This document shows, in pieces, positions 28,051 through 36,176 of a stretch of 64,000 nt of DNA. Numbering within the stretch: position 1 is the first letter of the stretch; every line of letters starts with the position of its first letter. The stretch is from Pseudomonas shahriarae (lineage in GTDB: Bacteria; Pseudomonadota; Gammaproteobacteria; Pseudomonadales; Pseudomonadaceae), in assembly GCF_014268455.2 (NCBI RefSeq), contig NZ_CP077085.1:5869001-5933000 (forward strand). Direction: 5' to 3'. A model generated the notes under the pieces. The model had not been told where the DNA came from and searched no databases. It saw nothing but the letters and a program-made list of their open reading frames with translations. The position numbers were made by a program, and so were the translations under genes.

Positions 28051-29410
28051 ACCCCTGAAACTGGCCGTGGTCGGCCACACCAACGTCGGCAAGACCTCGC
28101 TGCTGCGCACCCTGACCCGGGACGTGGGCTTTGGCGAAGTGTCCCACCGCCCCAGCACCACCCGGCATGTCGAAGGCGCACGCCTGTCGGTGGACGGTGA
28201 AGCCTTGCTGGAGCTGTACGACACGCCGGGCCTGGAAGATGCCATCGCCCTGCTCGATTACCTGGAGCGCCTCGACCGCCCCGGCGAACGCCTGGATGGC
28301 CCGGCCCGCCTGGCGCGCTTCCTCGAAGGCAGCGAAGCCCGCCAGCGCTTTGAGCAGGAGGCCAAGGTGCTGCGCCAGTTATTGGCGTCCGACGCCGGCC
28401 TGTACGTGATCGACGCCCGGGAACCGGTGCTGGCCAAGTACCGCGACGAGCTGCAAGTGCTGGCCAGTTGCGGCAAACCGCTGCTGCCGGTGCTCAACTT
28501 TGTCAGCAGCGCCGAACACCGCGAGCCGGACTGGCGCGAAGCCCTGGCCCGCCTGGGCCTGCATGCGTTGGTGCGCTTTGACAGCGTGGCGCCCCCAGAA
28601 GATGGCGAGCGGCGGCTGTATGAAAGCCTGGCCCTGTTGCTGGAAAGCTCACGGCCACAGTTGGAGCGGCTGATTCTCGACCAGGAGGCCCAACGCCAGG
28701 CGCGCCAGCAAAGCGCCGCACGCCTGATCGCCGAGCTGCTGATCGACTGCGCCGCGTGCCGGCGCAGCGTGGTCATCGAGGATGAACAGCAGGCCGTCAG
28801 CGATCTGCGCAAGGCCGTGCGCCAGCGCGAACAACGTTGCGTCGAGGCCCTGCTCAAACTCTACGGCTTCCGTGCGCAAGACGCCGCTGCCAGCGACTTG
28901 CCGCTGCTGGACGGACGTTGGGGCGATGATTTGTTCAACCCCGAAACCCTCAAGCAACTGGGGGTGCGGGTCGGCGGCGGGATTGCCGCGGGAGCTGCGG
29001 CCGGTGCCGGTGTGGACTTGCTGGTCGGCGGCCTGACCCTGGGCGCCGCCGCCCTGGCCGGGGCGATTGCCGGGGGCGCCCTGCAAACTGCGCGCAGCTA
29101 CGGCAGCCGTTTGCTGGGCAAGATCAAGGGCCAGCGCGAGCTGACCGTGGATGACAGCGTGTTGCGCCTGCTGGCCCTGCGCCAGCGCCAGTTGCTCAAG
29201 GCCCTGAACCTGCGGGGGCATGCCGCGATGCACAGCATCAAGGTCGACACCCCGCAGGACAAGAGCTGGCGCGAAGGCAAACTGCCTGAGGCCCTGCACA
29301 AGGCGCGTGCCCATCCGCAATGGTCATCGCTCAACCCCCATGCACGGTTGAGCCAGGCCGAGCGCCAGGAACAGATCGAAGCCCTGGCCCAGCGCCTGGA
29401 CGAGGCTTAA
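28043..29410 (+). CDS. Membrane-associated GTPase with DUF3482 domain
   Basis: This is a 455-residue P-loop GTPase. G1 is GHTNVGKTSLL (residues 11-21), the switch region includes RPSTTRHVEG, and G3 is DTPG (60-63). The usual G4 NKxD is not present: the equivalent strand reads LPVLNFVSS, so guanine recognition is atypical. The C-terminal half contains a Gly/Ala-rich hydrophobic hairpin (GGGIAAGAAAGAGVDLLVGG, then GAAALAGAIAGGALQTA) resembling glycine-zipper membrane inserts. It overlaps the DUF2868 gene and ends convergent with the HD oxygenase gene, their stop codons overlapping. The function is unknown. Confidence 0.82.
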   Translation: MTKPLKLAVVGHTNVGKTSLLRTLTRDVGFGEVSHRPSTTRHVEGARLSVDGEALLELYDTPGLEDAIALLDYLERLDRPGERLDGPARLARFLEGSEARQRFEQEAKVLRQLLASDAGLYVIDAREPVLAKYRDELQVLASCGKPLLPVLNFVSSAEHREPDWREALARLGLHALVRFDSVAPPEDGERRLYESLALLLESSRPQLERLILDQEAQRQARQQSAARLIAELLIDCAACRRSVVIEDEQQAVSDLRKAVRQREQRCVEALLKLYGFRAQDAAASDLPLLDGRWGDDLFNPETLKQLGVRVGGGIAAGAAAGAGVDLLVGGLTLGAAALAGAIAGGALQTARSYGSRLLGKIKGQRELTVDDSVLRLLALRQRQLLKALNLRGHAAMHSIKVDTPQDKSWREGKLPEALHKARAHPQWSSLNPHARLSQAERQEQIEALAQRLDEA

Positions 29411-29961
29411 GCCGCCAGCAGGTGCCGGGCCTTGGCCTTCAACACCTCAAGGTCGAGCACCGGCACGTGCATTGCCTTGGCCTGCTCATCCCAGTGGCGC
29501 ATGCGCAGGCTCACCGCACACAGCGGGTCCTGCTCAAACACACGGGCCTCGTCGGCCGTCATCACCCCGCCCTGGTAACCCAGGGTGCGGCGGCTGGCCT
29601 CGCTCAAGCGCGCATAGTAGTCCGGCTGGCTGAAGGTCAGGTAACGCTTGGCCTGCACGTGATACTCCACCAGTTTCGCCAGGCGCTCGCTGAACCCGGC
29701 ACGCCGCAAGTAATCGGCACCCAGGCGTTCGTGGCTGACCACGCCGTAGCCACCCATATTCTCCCCACCCTGGCCGCAGATGTGCCCGATATCGTGGAAG
29801 AACGCCGCCAGCACCACTTCATCGTCAAAGCCTTCAGCCATGGCCAGTTGCGCGGCCTGGGACATATGCTCGATCTGCGACACCGGCTCGCCAATGTAAT
29901 CGGCAGCGCCATGCTGCTCGTACAGGCCAAAGACTTCAGCGACCACCTGTTCAGCGTTCAT
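29407..29961 (-). CDS. PhnZ-type HD-domain mixed-valent diiron oxygenase
   Basis: This is an HD-domain protein of phosphonate operons (184 residues). Compared with PhnZ as I remember it, the whole active site is present with a constant two- to three-residue offset: Tyr22, Glu25, His32, His56-Asp57, His60, His77, His101, Lys105 and Asp158, with the motifs YIGEPVSQIEHM and FFHDIGH. PhnZ cleaves the C-P bond of 1-hydroxy-2-aminoethylphosphonate with O2. The ATG at 29961 shares a base with the stop of the upstream oxidoreductase (TGATG). No PhnY hydroxylase is present in the window, so the true substrate may differ. Confidence 0.86.
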   Translation of the reverse strand: MNAEQVVAEVFGLYEQHGAADYIGEPVSQIEHMSQAAQLAMAEGFDDEVVLAAFFHDIGHICGQGGENMGGYGVVSHERLGADYLRRAGFSERLAKLVEYHVQAKRYLTFSQPDYYARLSEASRRTLGYQGGVMTADEARVFEQDPLCAVSLRMRHWDEQAKAMHVPVLDLEVLKAKARHLLAA

Positions 29962-31094
29962 CACGCCTGCCCCCACAGTTCAGTGATATTGCGCTCGGCC
30001 AGCGCCGGCCCCACGCTCATGCCCACGCCGGTGTGCATCAACGCCACGCTGACCCCCTCGGCGGCGCGCAGGAACGAAAACGGCCCCGGCCCACGGGAGC
30101 CATAAACGCCTTGCCAGCGCTCGACGACCTGAATCTGACAGCCCAGGGTCTGCTCGGCCAGTTCGATCATCCAGTTGTCCACCTGTTCGGCGTTGAATGG
30201 CGAAGGATCACTGCCGTAATGGTGGGAATCCCCGATGATCAACTCGCCATGGGGCGTCGGGCTGATCAGCAGGTGGATGCCATGTTCATGCAGGTGCGGT
30301 GTGTCACGCAGGATCTGCGCCTGCACCGGCGCCGCTTCCGGCAAGTCGGCAAAGGCGCCGTAGTGCACGCAGCTCAGGCCGGTCAGCAGCGCGTGTTGCA
30401 GGTTCAGCTCCTCCTTGGGCCGGGCGCGCAGCATTTGCAGTTGGCAGATTTGCGGCTGGAGTGCGGCGATCTGTTCGGCCAGCAGGGTTTGGTAGTCGTG
30501 GCCGGAGCACACGATGATCTGCTTGCCACGAAAGCTGCCGGCGGTGCTGTGCACCTGGCCCGGTTCGATGTCACGTACCAGGGTGGAGAAGTGGAACTCC
30601 ACCTTGAGGTCGCAGCGCAGGTACTCGATCAGTGCCGGCAGCGCCTCACGGGAATACAGTTGCTGATCGTCCAGGCCGTGCAGCGCGGCGCGGTGATGGC
30701 GGAACTGGCCGCCATACAAGTCGTTCAGCGCTGCGCCTTGCAACAGGTTGACGCGGTAGCCATGCGCCTTGGCGCGCCCGGCGCAAAAAGCCTCCAGCAG
30801 GTGCTCTTCGGCTTCGGTGCGGGCAAACAGGTAAGAGCCATTGCGCTTGAGTTGCAGGTTCGCCTGTTGCGCCCACTGGCCCCAGATCTCGCGGCTTTGC
30901 CGGGCCAGGTCGAGCATCTGCCCCGGCGGTTGGCCGGTGACCAAGGCCTGGCCGAAGTTGCGCACCGAGGCGCCCAGGGGCGTGGCCGTGCGCTCGAACA
31001 CCGTGACCTTGAGGCCGCGTTTGGCGGCGGCGTAGGCATGGGACAGGCCGAGGATGCCGGCGCCGATGATCAGCAGATCGCTGTGGTGTGTCAT
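29961..31094 (-). CDS. FAD-dependent amine oxidoreductase of phosphonate operons (TIGR03364 type)
   Basis: This is a DAO/DadA-type flavoprotein of 377 residues. The N-terminal FAD motif is LLIIGAGILGLSHAYAAAKRG, and the C-terminal segment GVYGSRGPGPFSFLRAA precedes VALMHTGVGMSVGPALAE, the usual flavin-contacting end. Relatives in phosphonate clusters have been reported to oxidise aminoethylphosphonate or its N-methyl derivatives to phosphonoacetaldehyde; that is from memory, and the exact substrate here is unproven. It lies between the binding-protein gene and the PhnZ-type oxygenase on the same strand, and is coupled to the latter. A REPIN separates it from the binding-protein gene. Confidence 0.82.
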   Translation of the reverse strand: MTHHSDLLIIGAGILGLSHAYAAAKRGLKVTVFERTATPLGASVRNFGQALVTGQPPGQMLDLARQSREIWGQWAQQANLQLKRNGSYLFARTEAEEHLLEAFCAGRAKAHGYRVNLLQGAALNDLYGGQFRHHRAALHGLDDQQLYSREALPALIEYLRCDLKVEFHFSTLVRDIEPGQVHSTAGSFRGKQIIVCSGHDYQTLLAEQIAALQPQICQLQMLRARPKEELNLQHALLTGLSCVHYGAFADLPEAAPVQAQILRDTPHLHEHGIHLLISPTPHGELIIGDSHHYGSDPSPFNAEQVDNWMIELAEQTLGCQIQVVERWQGVYGSRGPGPFSFLRAAEGVSVALMHTGVGMSVGPALAERNITELWGQA

Positions 31095-31116
31095 TAAGTG
31101 ATGTCCTGAATTTGAG

Positions 31117-31199
31117 GCCTCATCGCCGGCAAGCCAGCTCCCACAGGGTGAATTGTGAACACCTTCAAATGTGGGAGCTGGCTTGCCGGCGACGAGGCC
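31117..31199. repeat. REPIN inside the phosphonate cluster
   Basis: Inverted arms (GGCCTCATCGCCGGCAAGCC at the left; TGTGGGAGCTGGCTTGCCGG at the right, from 31170) lie between the binding-protein and oxidoreductase genes. This copy belongs to the GCCGGCGA subtype and could reduce or modulate read-through into the two enzyme genes. Confidence 0.92.
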
Positions 31200-31216
31200 A
31201 TCAGCCCCAACGAATA

Positions 31217-32242
31217 TTATTGACCTGCCACTTTCTCCGACTTGCCGTCATAGCGCTTACGCCATTCAGCCAGGATGTTATCGCGGTTTTTCGAGGCCCA
31301 GGCAAAGTCATTCTTGATCAGGCGCTGCTCATAGTCCGCCGGCAATTCTGTCTGCGGCTTGGCAATGCCCGGCTGGGCCAGCACGGCGAAGTTTTCCTTG
31401 TACAGCTCCATCGCTGCGGGGCTTGCAGAGAAATCGGCGAGCTTCTGTGCCGCTTCCGGGTGGGCCGTGCCCTTGATCACCGCAGTGGCTTCGATGTCCC
31501 AGCCCAGGCCTTCCTTGGGCAATACGATATCCAGCGGCGCGCCCTGGCGCTTGAGCTGCACCGCTGGGTATTCGAAGGAAATGCCGATTGGGAACTCACC
31601 GGAAGCCGCCAACTTGCACGGCTTGGAACCGGAGTGCACGTACTGGCCGATGTTCTGGTGCAGGTCATCCATGTACTGCCAGCCCTGCTTCTCGCCGAAG
31701 GTCTGCAACCAGGCGCTGACGTCGAGAAAACCGGTGCCGGACGACGCCGGGTTAGGCATGACGATCTTGCCCTTGTACTCAGGCTTGGTCAGGTCTTGCC
31801 AGCTGATCGGTTTGCTCAGGCCCTGTTTCTCGGCTTCGACAGTGTTGAAGCAAATGGTCGCAGCCCACACGTCCATGCCGACCCAGGCCGGTGGGTTGGC
31901 GGCGTCGCGGTAGTTCTTGCCAATTTTGTCCAGATCTTTCGGCGCGTAGCTTTGCAGCATGCCTTGCTGATCGAGGATCGCCAGGCTGGAGGCCGCCAGG
32001 CCCCACACTGCATCGGCTTGTGGGCGGGCTTTTTCTGCCAGCAGCTTGGCGGTGATGATGCCGGTGGAGTCGCGCACCCACTTGATCTCGACGTCCGGGT
32101 TGGCCGCTTCGAAGGCTTTCTTGTAGGTCTTCAACTGCTCGGCTTCAAGGGCCGTGTACACGGTCAACTCGGTCTTGGCAGCAAAGGCATTCAGGCTGAA
32201 CGCGGTGAGCACAGCAGCGGCGAGGGCCAGGGGCTTGAACAT
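31217..32242 (-). CDS. Phosphonate ABC transporter, substrate-binding protein
   Basis: This is a periplasmic Fe(III)/thiamine-type binding protein (341 residues) of the putative 2-aminoethylphosphonate transporter class. The signal peptide MFKPLALAAAVLTAFSLNAF is cleaved before AKTELTVYTALEAEQ. The core contains DAVWGLAASSLAILDQQGML and the ligand-region segment VMPNPASSGTGFLDVSAWLQ. The ATG at 32242 is chosen since the signal peptide begins there; longer frames have no conserved sequence. It lies 26 bases after the permease gene. Confidence 0.88.
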   Translation of the reverse strand: MFKPLALAAAVLTAFSLNAFAAKTELTVYTALEAEQLKTYKKAFEAANPDVEIKWVRDSTGIITAKLLAEKARPQADAVWGLAASSLAILDQQGMLQSYAPKDLDKIGKNYRDAANPPAWVGMDVWAATICFNTVEAEKQGLSKPISWQDLTKPEYKGKIVMPNPASSGTGFLDVSAWLQTFGEKQGWQYMDDLHQNIGQYVHSGSKPCKLAASGEFPIGISFEYPAVQLKRQGAPLDIVLPKEGLGWDIEATAVIKGTAHPEAAQKLADFSASPAAMELYKENFAVLAQPGIAKPQTELPADYEQRLIKNDFAWASKNRDNILAEWRKRYDGKSEKVAGQ

Positions 32243-32268
32243 GGTGCGTTTCCTTGTGTGGGGCAGAG

Positions 32269-33993
32269 TTATTGACCGGGCGCGGTTTGGCGCCAGGCCT
32301 GGGAGCGGCGCAACAAGCCGCGTGAGGCCCACGCCAGCAGCAGCGAGACGCCGGCTGAAGTGAACAGAATCAAGGTCGACATGGCCGCCGCGCCGCCCAC
32401 GTTGCCGGCGTCGTCCATGTTCAGCACCGCCACCGCCGCAAGGATGGTGTCGGGGCTGTAGAGAAAGATCGCGGCCGATACGGTGGTCATCGCCGAGACA
32501 AACAGGTAGCGCAGGATGTCCAACAGCGCCGGCAGGCAGATCGGCACGGTGACCCGCAAAAAGTGGCGGTACAGCGGCGCCTTGAGCGACAGCGCGGCGG
32601 CTTCGAACTCGGCGTCGAGTTGGCGCAGGGCGGTGGTGGCGGTCATTTGCGCGGTGGTCAAATAGTGAGCAATGGTGCACACCACCAGCAGCGTCATGGT
32701 CCCGTAGAGCACATGCAGCGGGTTGCCGTTGAGGTTGAAAAAGAACACGTAGCCCAGGCCCAGCACCAGGCCAGGCACCGCCATCGGCACAAAGCTGAGC
32801 ATGCGCAGCGCCAGGTTCAAGCCCTTTTGCCCCTTGGTCTTTTCCATCAGGTAAGCGCCGGTGAAGATCAGCACGCTGCCAATCAGTGCGGTGCAGATCG
32901 CCATGGTCAGGCTGTTGCGATAGGCCAGCCAGCCGCCGCCAGCGGTGTCGTTGAACTGGTAGTGGTTGAGCGACAGCGACAGGTTGTACGGCCAGAACTT
33001 CACCAGCGACGAGTACACCGCCATGCCGAACACCAACAGCAGCACCGCGCAGATCAGCAGCACAATCGCCAGGTAGCAGCCATCACGCAGACGCGATGGC
33101 GCCGGCTGGAACACCTGGGCGCGGCCGCTCATGGAGTCGCCGTGGCGCCGGCGCAGCCAGGTATCCACCGCGAAACTGAGCAACGCCGGCAGCAGCAGCA
33201 CCATGCCGATCAAGGCGCCGCGACCGAACTGCTGTTGGCCAACCACGGCCTTGTAGGCCTCCAGCGCCAGCACTTGATAGTCACCACCCACCACCACCGG
33301 TACGCCGAAGTCCGTGATGGTCAGGGTGAACACCAGGCAGAACGCGGCGAACACGGCCTGGCGCGTCGCCGGCCAGGTGATGCTGCGAAACGCCCGGGCC
33401 GGGCTGGCGCCCATGCTCGAGGCGGCATCGAACAACCGCGCATCCGCCAGGGACAGCGCCGACAGCAGGATCATCAGCGCATGGGGAAAGGTGTAGATCA
33501 CTTCACCGAGGACAATCCCCCAGAAGCCGTAGATGTTGTCGGACAGCAGGCCGCGCAACATGCCCTGGTTGCCGAACAGGTACACCAGGGCGATGCCCGG
33601 CAGCATCGACGGCGCCATCAGCGGCAGCAACGACAGGCCGCGCCAGAGGGTCTTGCCGGGGATCAGCGTGCGTTGCAAGGCGTAGGCAAACAGGTAGGCC
33701 AGGGGTACGACAATGATCGCGACGCTCAGGGAAACCTTCAGGCTGTTGCCCAGCAGCCAGTGGAAGTTGGCGCTGGTCAGCAGCTCACGCGCCGCCACCA
33801 GGCCGCCGCCCTGGCCGTCTTCGGCGCTGAAACCGCGCCAGAAGATCGCCAGCAACGGCAGCAGTACGGCGAGGCCCAACAGGCACAGCAGCAGTAGCTT
33901 GCCGCCCAGTACGAAGATACGGTCGCCGATTTGCGCACGGGAAGCCTGACGCGCCACACGGCCGGGTACTGGCAGGGTCATATCAGTGGCCAT
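32269..33993 (-). CDS. Phosphonate ABC transporter, fused double permease
   Basis: This inner-membrane permease of 574 residues carries two binding-protein-dependent transport domains in one chain, each with about six helices. The first has the EAA-like loop DAASSMGASPARAFRSITWP and the second AAALSLKAPLYRHFLRVTVP. Such fused permeases are typical of the Fe3+/2-aminoethylphosphonate group. The ATG at 33993 (MATDMTLPVPG) is one base after the stop of the ATPase gene. It works with the neighbouring ATPase and binding protein. Confidence 0.9.
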   Translation of the reverse strand: MATDMTLPVPGRVARQASRAQIGDRIFVLGGKLLLLCLLGLAVLLPLLAIFWRGFSAEDGQGGGLVAARELLTSANFHWLLGNSLKVSLSVAIIVVPLAYLFAYALQRTLIPGKTLWRGLSLLPLMAPSMLPGIALVYLFGNQGMLRGLLSDNIYGFWGIVLGEVIYTFPHALMILLSALSLADARLFDAASSMGASPARAFRSITWPATRQAVFAAFCLVFTLTITDFGVPVVVGGDYQVLALEAYKAVVGQQQFGRGALIGMVLLLPALLSFAVDTWLRRRHGDSMSGRAQVFQPAPSRLRDGCYLAIVLLICAVLLLVFGMAVYSSLVKFWPYNLSLSLNHYQFNDTAGGGWLAYRNSLTMAICTALIGSVLIFTGAYLMEKTKGQKGLNLALRMLSFVPMAVPGLVLGLGYVFFFNLNGNPLHVLYGTMTLLVVCTIAHYLTTAQMTATTALRQLDAEFEAAALSLKAPLYRHFLRVTVPICLPALLDILRYLFVSAMTTVSAAIFLYSPDTILAAVAVLNMDDAGNVGGAAAMSTLILFTSAGVSLLLAWASRGLLRRSQAWRQTAPGQ

Positions 33994-33994
33994 C

Positions 33995-35059
33995 TCAGGC
34001 AAACACCTGCAGGCTGCGCGGCGGCAGCGCCACCCAGATATCCTGGGCGCCCAGGCGTGGCATGGCTTCCGGCGCCAGTTCGGCCAGCAGCGGATGGCCG
34101 GGCAACTGGTCCAGTTCAAAGCTCATGCGGCAACGGTTGCCGAGGAAGGTGATCTCGCGGACCTTGGCCGGGAACAGGTTTTCTTCGTGTACGGGCGGGT
34201 TGACGCTGATCGCTTCCGGCCTGCAGAACAGGCGGCCCGACGCGGCCTTGCCGCTGTCTTCGGCCAGGCGCACATTCATCCCGCCAACCTGGGCGTGGCT
34301 GGCGCTGTTGCGGCTGAAGGGCAGCCAGTTGCCCTGGCCGACAAACTCGGCCACGAACGGGGTGGCCGGGCGGTCGTAGATCTCTTGAGGGGTGGCGTAC
34401 TGCTCGACCTTGCCGTTGTTCATCACGGCGATACGGTCGGCCATCAGCATGGCCTCGTCTTGGTTGTGGGTGACCATCAGGGTGGTGATGCCCAGGCGGC
34501 GTTGCAGCTGGCGCAACTCGGTGCACAGGTGCTCGCGCACCCGGGCATCGAGGGCCGACATCGGCTCATCCAGCAGCAACAGCGACGGGGCCGGCGCCAG
34601 GGCACGGGCCAGGGCGACCCGTTGCTGCTGGCCGCCGGACAGTTGGCCGGGGTATTTCTTTTCGCTGCCGGTCAGGCCCACCAGTTCCAGCATCTGCGCC
34701 ACGCGTTTGCGCACTTCATCGCGCCCGCTGCCGGCCAAGCCGTAGCCGATATTGGCCTCGACGCTGAGGTTGGGGAACAGCGCGTAGGACTGGAACAGAA
34801 TGCCGTAGTCCCGCGCCTGGGGTGCCAGTAGGGAAACGTCACGATCACCCAGGTACAACTCGCCGCTGTCCTGGCGCTCCAGGCCGGCGATGCAGCGCAG
34901 CAAGGTGGTCTTGCCGCAGCCCGAGGGGCCGAGCAGGCACACCAGTTCACCGGCGGCGACGTCCAGGGACACATGGTCCAGGGCAGTAAAGGCGCCAAAG
35001 CGCTTCTGGATACCACGCACCGTCATCGGCGCGCCGGGGTTGAGCTGGGCTGTGTTCAT
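33995..35059 (-). CDS. Phosphonate ABC transporter, ATP-binding protein
   Basis: This is a 354-residue ABC ATPase of the PotA/FbpC type. Walker A is GPSGCGKTTLL, the signature LSGGQQQRVALARA, Walker B LLLLDEPMSALD and the switch His in VTHNQDEAML. A C-terminal TOBE domain follows (about residues 270-354). It is the first transporter gene downstream of the LysR gene, and the whole set is read from the minus strand. The substrate class is inferred from the two phosphonate-operon enzymes downstream. Confidence 0.9.
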   Translation of the reverse strand: MNTAQLNPGAPMTVRGIQKRFGAFTALDHVSLDVAAGELVCLLGPSGCGKTTLLRCIAGLERQDSGELYLGDRDVSLLAPQARDYGILFQSYALFPNLSVEANIGYGLAGSGRDEVRKRVAQMLELVGLTGSEKKYPGQLSGGQQQRVALARALAPAPSLLLLDEPMSALDARVREHLCTELRQLQRRLGITTLMVTHNQDEAMLMADRIAVMNNGKVEQYATPQEIYDRPATPFVAEFVGQGNWLPFSRNSASHAQVGGMNVRLAEDSGKAASGRLFCRPEAISVNPPVHEENLFPAKVREITFLGNRCRMSFELDQLPGHPLLAELAPEAMPRLGAQDIWVALPPRSLQVFA

Positions 35060-35197
35060 GGTGGCACCTCATCAAACTGATGAAGGCCATGCTAGGCAGC
35101 AAATGCGTCCCTGGTGTGGCAGGAAGGCAAAAGCGGGTGATAGTGGTATTGGTGGATTTGGGTAGGGGCAGAGCCATGGGGTGTTGGGTCTACCGCT

Positions 35198-35269
35198 ATC
35201 GCAGGCAAGCCGGCTCCCACATTTGGAGCTGTGAATACCTTCACATGTGGGAGCTGGCTTGCCTGCGAT
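35198..35269. repeat. REPIN between the LysR and ATPase genes
   Basis: Arms at 35198 onward (ATCGCAGGCAAGCCGGCTCC) and 35246-35269 (TGTGGGAGCTGGCTTGCCTG) form an imperfect inverted pair. It lies upstream of the transporter genes, in the spacer that should contain the phosphonate operon promoter. Confidence 0.9.
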
Positions 35270-35296
35270 GGCGATTTCAAAACCACCCAAAATCTT

Positions 35297-36160
35297 TCAG
35301 AGCGGCGACATTTCCTGCGCCAACCCCAGAAACGCCGCCGGCAACCGCGCACCTTTACGCTCCTTGAGGCAGTACAGGTATTCAGGAATCTGCGGCGCAT
35401 TCTCGATGGTCAGCACCCGCAGTTGCGGGTCATGGGGCACTTCCTGGCGGGCGATGATGCTGATGCCGATATTGCGCAGCACCGCCTCGCGGATCGACTC
35501 ACGGCTACCGATTTCCAGCAGCGGCCCATAACCCACGCCAGCGCCTTTGAGCATCTCTTCGGTCAAGCGCCGGGTGGTCGAGCCTGCCTCGCGCATCAAC
35601 AGGGTATGCCCCGCCAGCGCACTGAGCGGCACATGCTCCAGCACGGCCAGCGGATGATTGCGATGCACCGCCAGCACCAGCGGGTCGGTGCCCAACACCC
35701 GGCGGATCAGGCGCGGGTCTTCCAGCAATTGCGAGGAGGCGGCGACGTCCACCCGGTAATCATCCAGCGCTTCGAGGACCTGCTGGGAGTTGCCGATTTC
35801 CACTGCCACTTCCACGTGGGGCAAGCGTTCGCGGAAGGTTTTCACCAGATCAAGGATGTAATAGGGCGCGGTCGCGGCGATGCGCAACGTGCCCTGGACC
35901 TGGCCGCTGTTGCGCAGGAAAAACTCGATATCCGCCTCCTGCTGCAACAGCGCCTTGACCATCGGCAACAGCCGCGCCCCTTCGTCGCTGACGGTGAGGC
36001 GGCGGCCACCGCGATAGAACAGCTCAACCGAGTACTGGCTTTCCAGATGGCGGATCTGGGTGGTCACCGTGGGTTGGCTCAGGCCGAGTTTTTTCGCCGC
36101 CTGGGTAATGCTGCCCAGGCGGGCGACCATGTAAAACGCCTTCAACTCGGCACTCAGCAC
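35297..36160 (-). CDS. LysR-family regulator, phosphonate-catabolism type
   Basis: This LysR protein has 287 residues. The helix-turn-helix is SITQAAKKLGLSQPTVTTQI, followed by the linker helix and a substrate-binding domain (GTLRIAATAPYYILDLVKTF). It resembles the LysR regulators associated with aminoethylphosphonate operons. It is on the same strand as the phosphonate cluster, 237 bases upstream, and starts only 16 bases after the end of cadA. It may therefore receive read-through from the metal-induced cadA promoter, since no terminator is visible between them. Confidence 0.82.
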   Translation of the reverse strand: MLSAELKAFYMVARLGSITQAAKKLGLSQPTVTTQIRHLESQYSVELFYRGGRRLTVSDEGARLLPMVKALLQQEADIEFFLRNSGQVQGTLRIAATAPYYILDLVKTFRERLPHVEVAVEIGNSQQVLEALDDYRVDVAASSQLLEDPRLIRRVLGTDPLVLAVHRNHPLAVLEHVPLSALAGHTLLMREAGSTTRRLTEEMLKGAGVGYGPLLEIGSRESIREAVLRNIGISIIARQEVPHDPQLRVLTIENAPQIPEYLYCLKERKGARLPAAFLGLAQEMSPL

Positions 36161-36176
36161 ACCACCCTCTCATCGA

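Noticed and set aside
32563..33897. 444-codon plus-strand frame opposite the phosphonate permease
   Set aside because: Antisense of hydrophobic codons gives Gln/His-rich nonsense; the permease frame has clear membrane helices.
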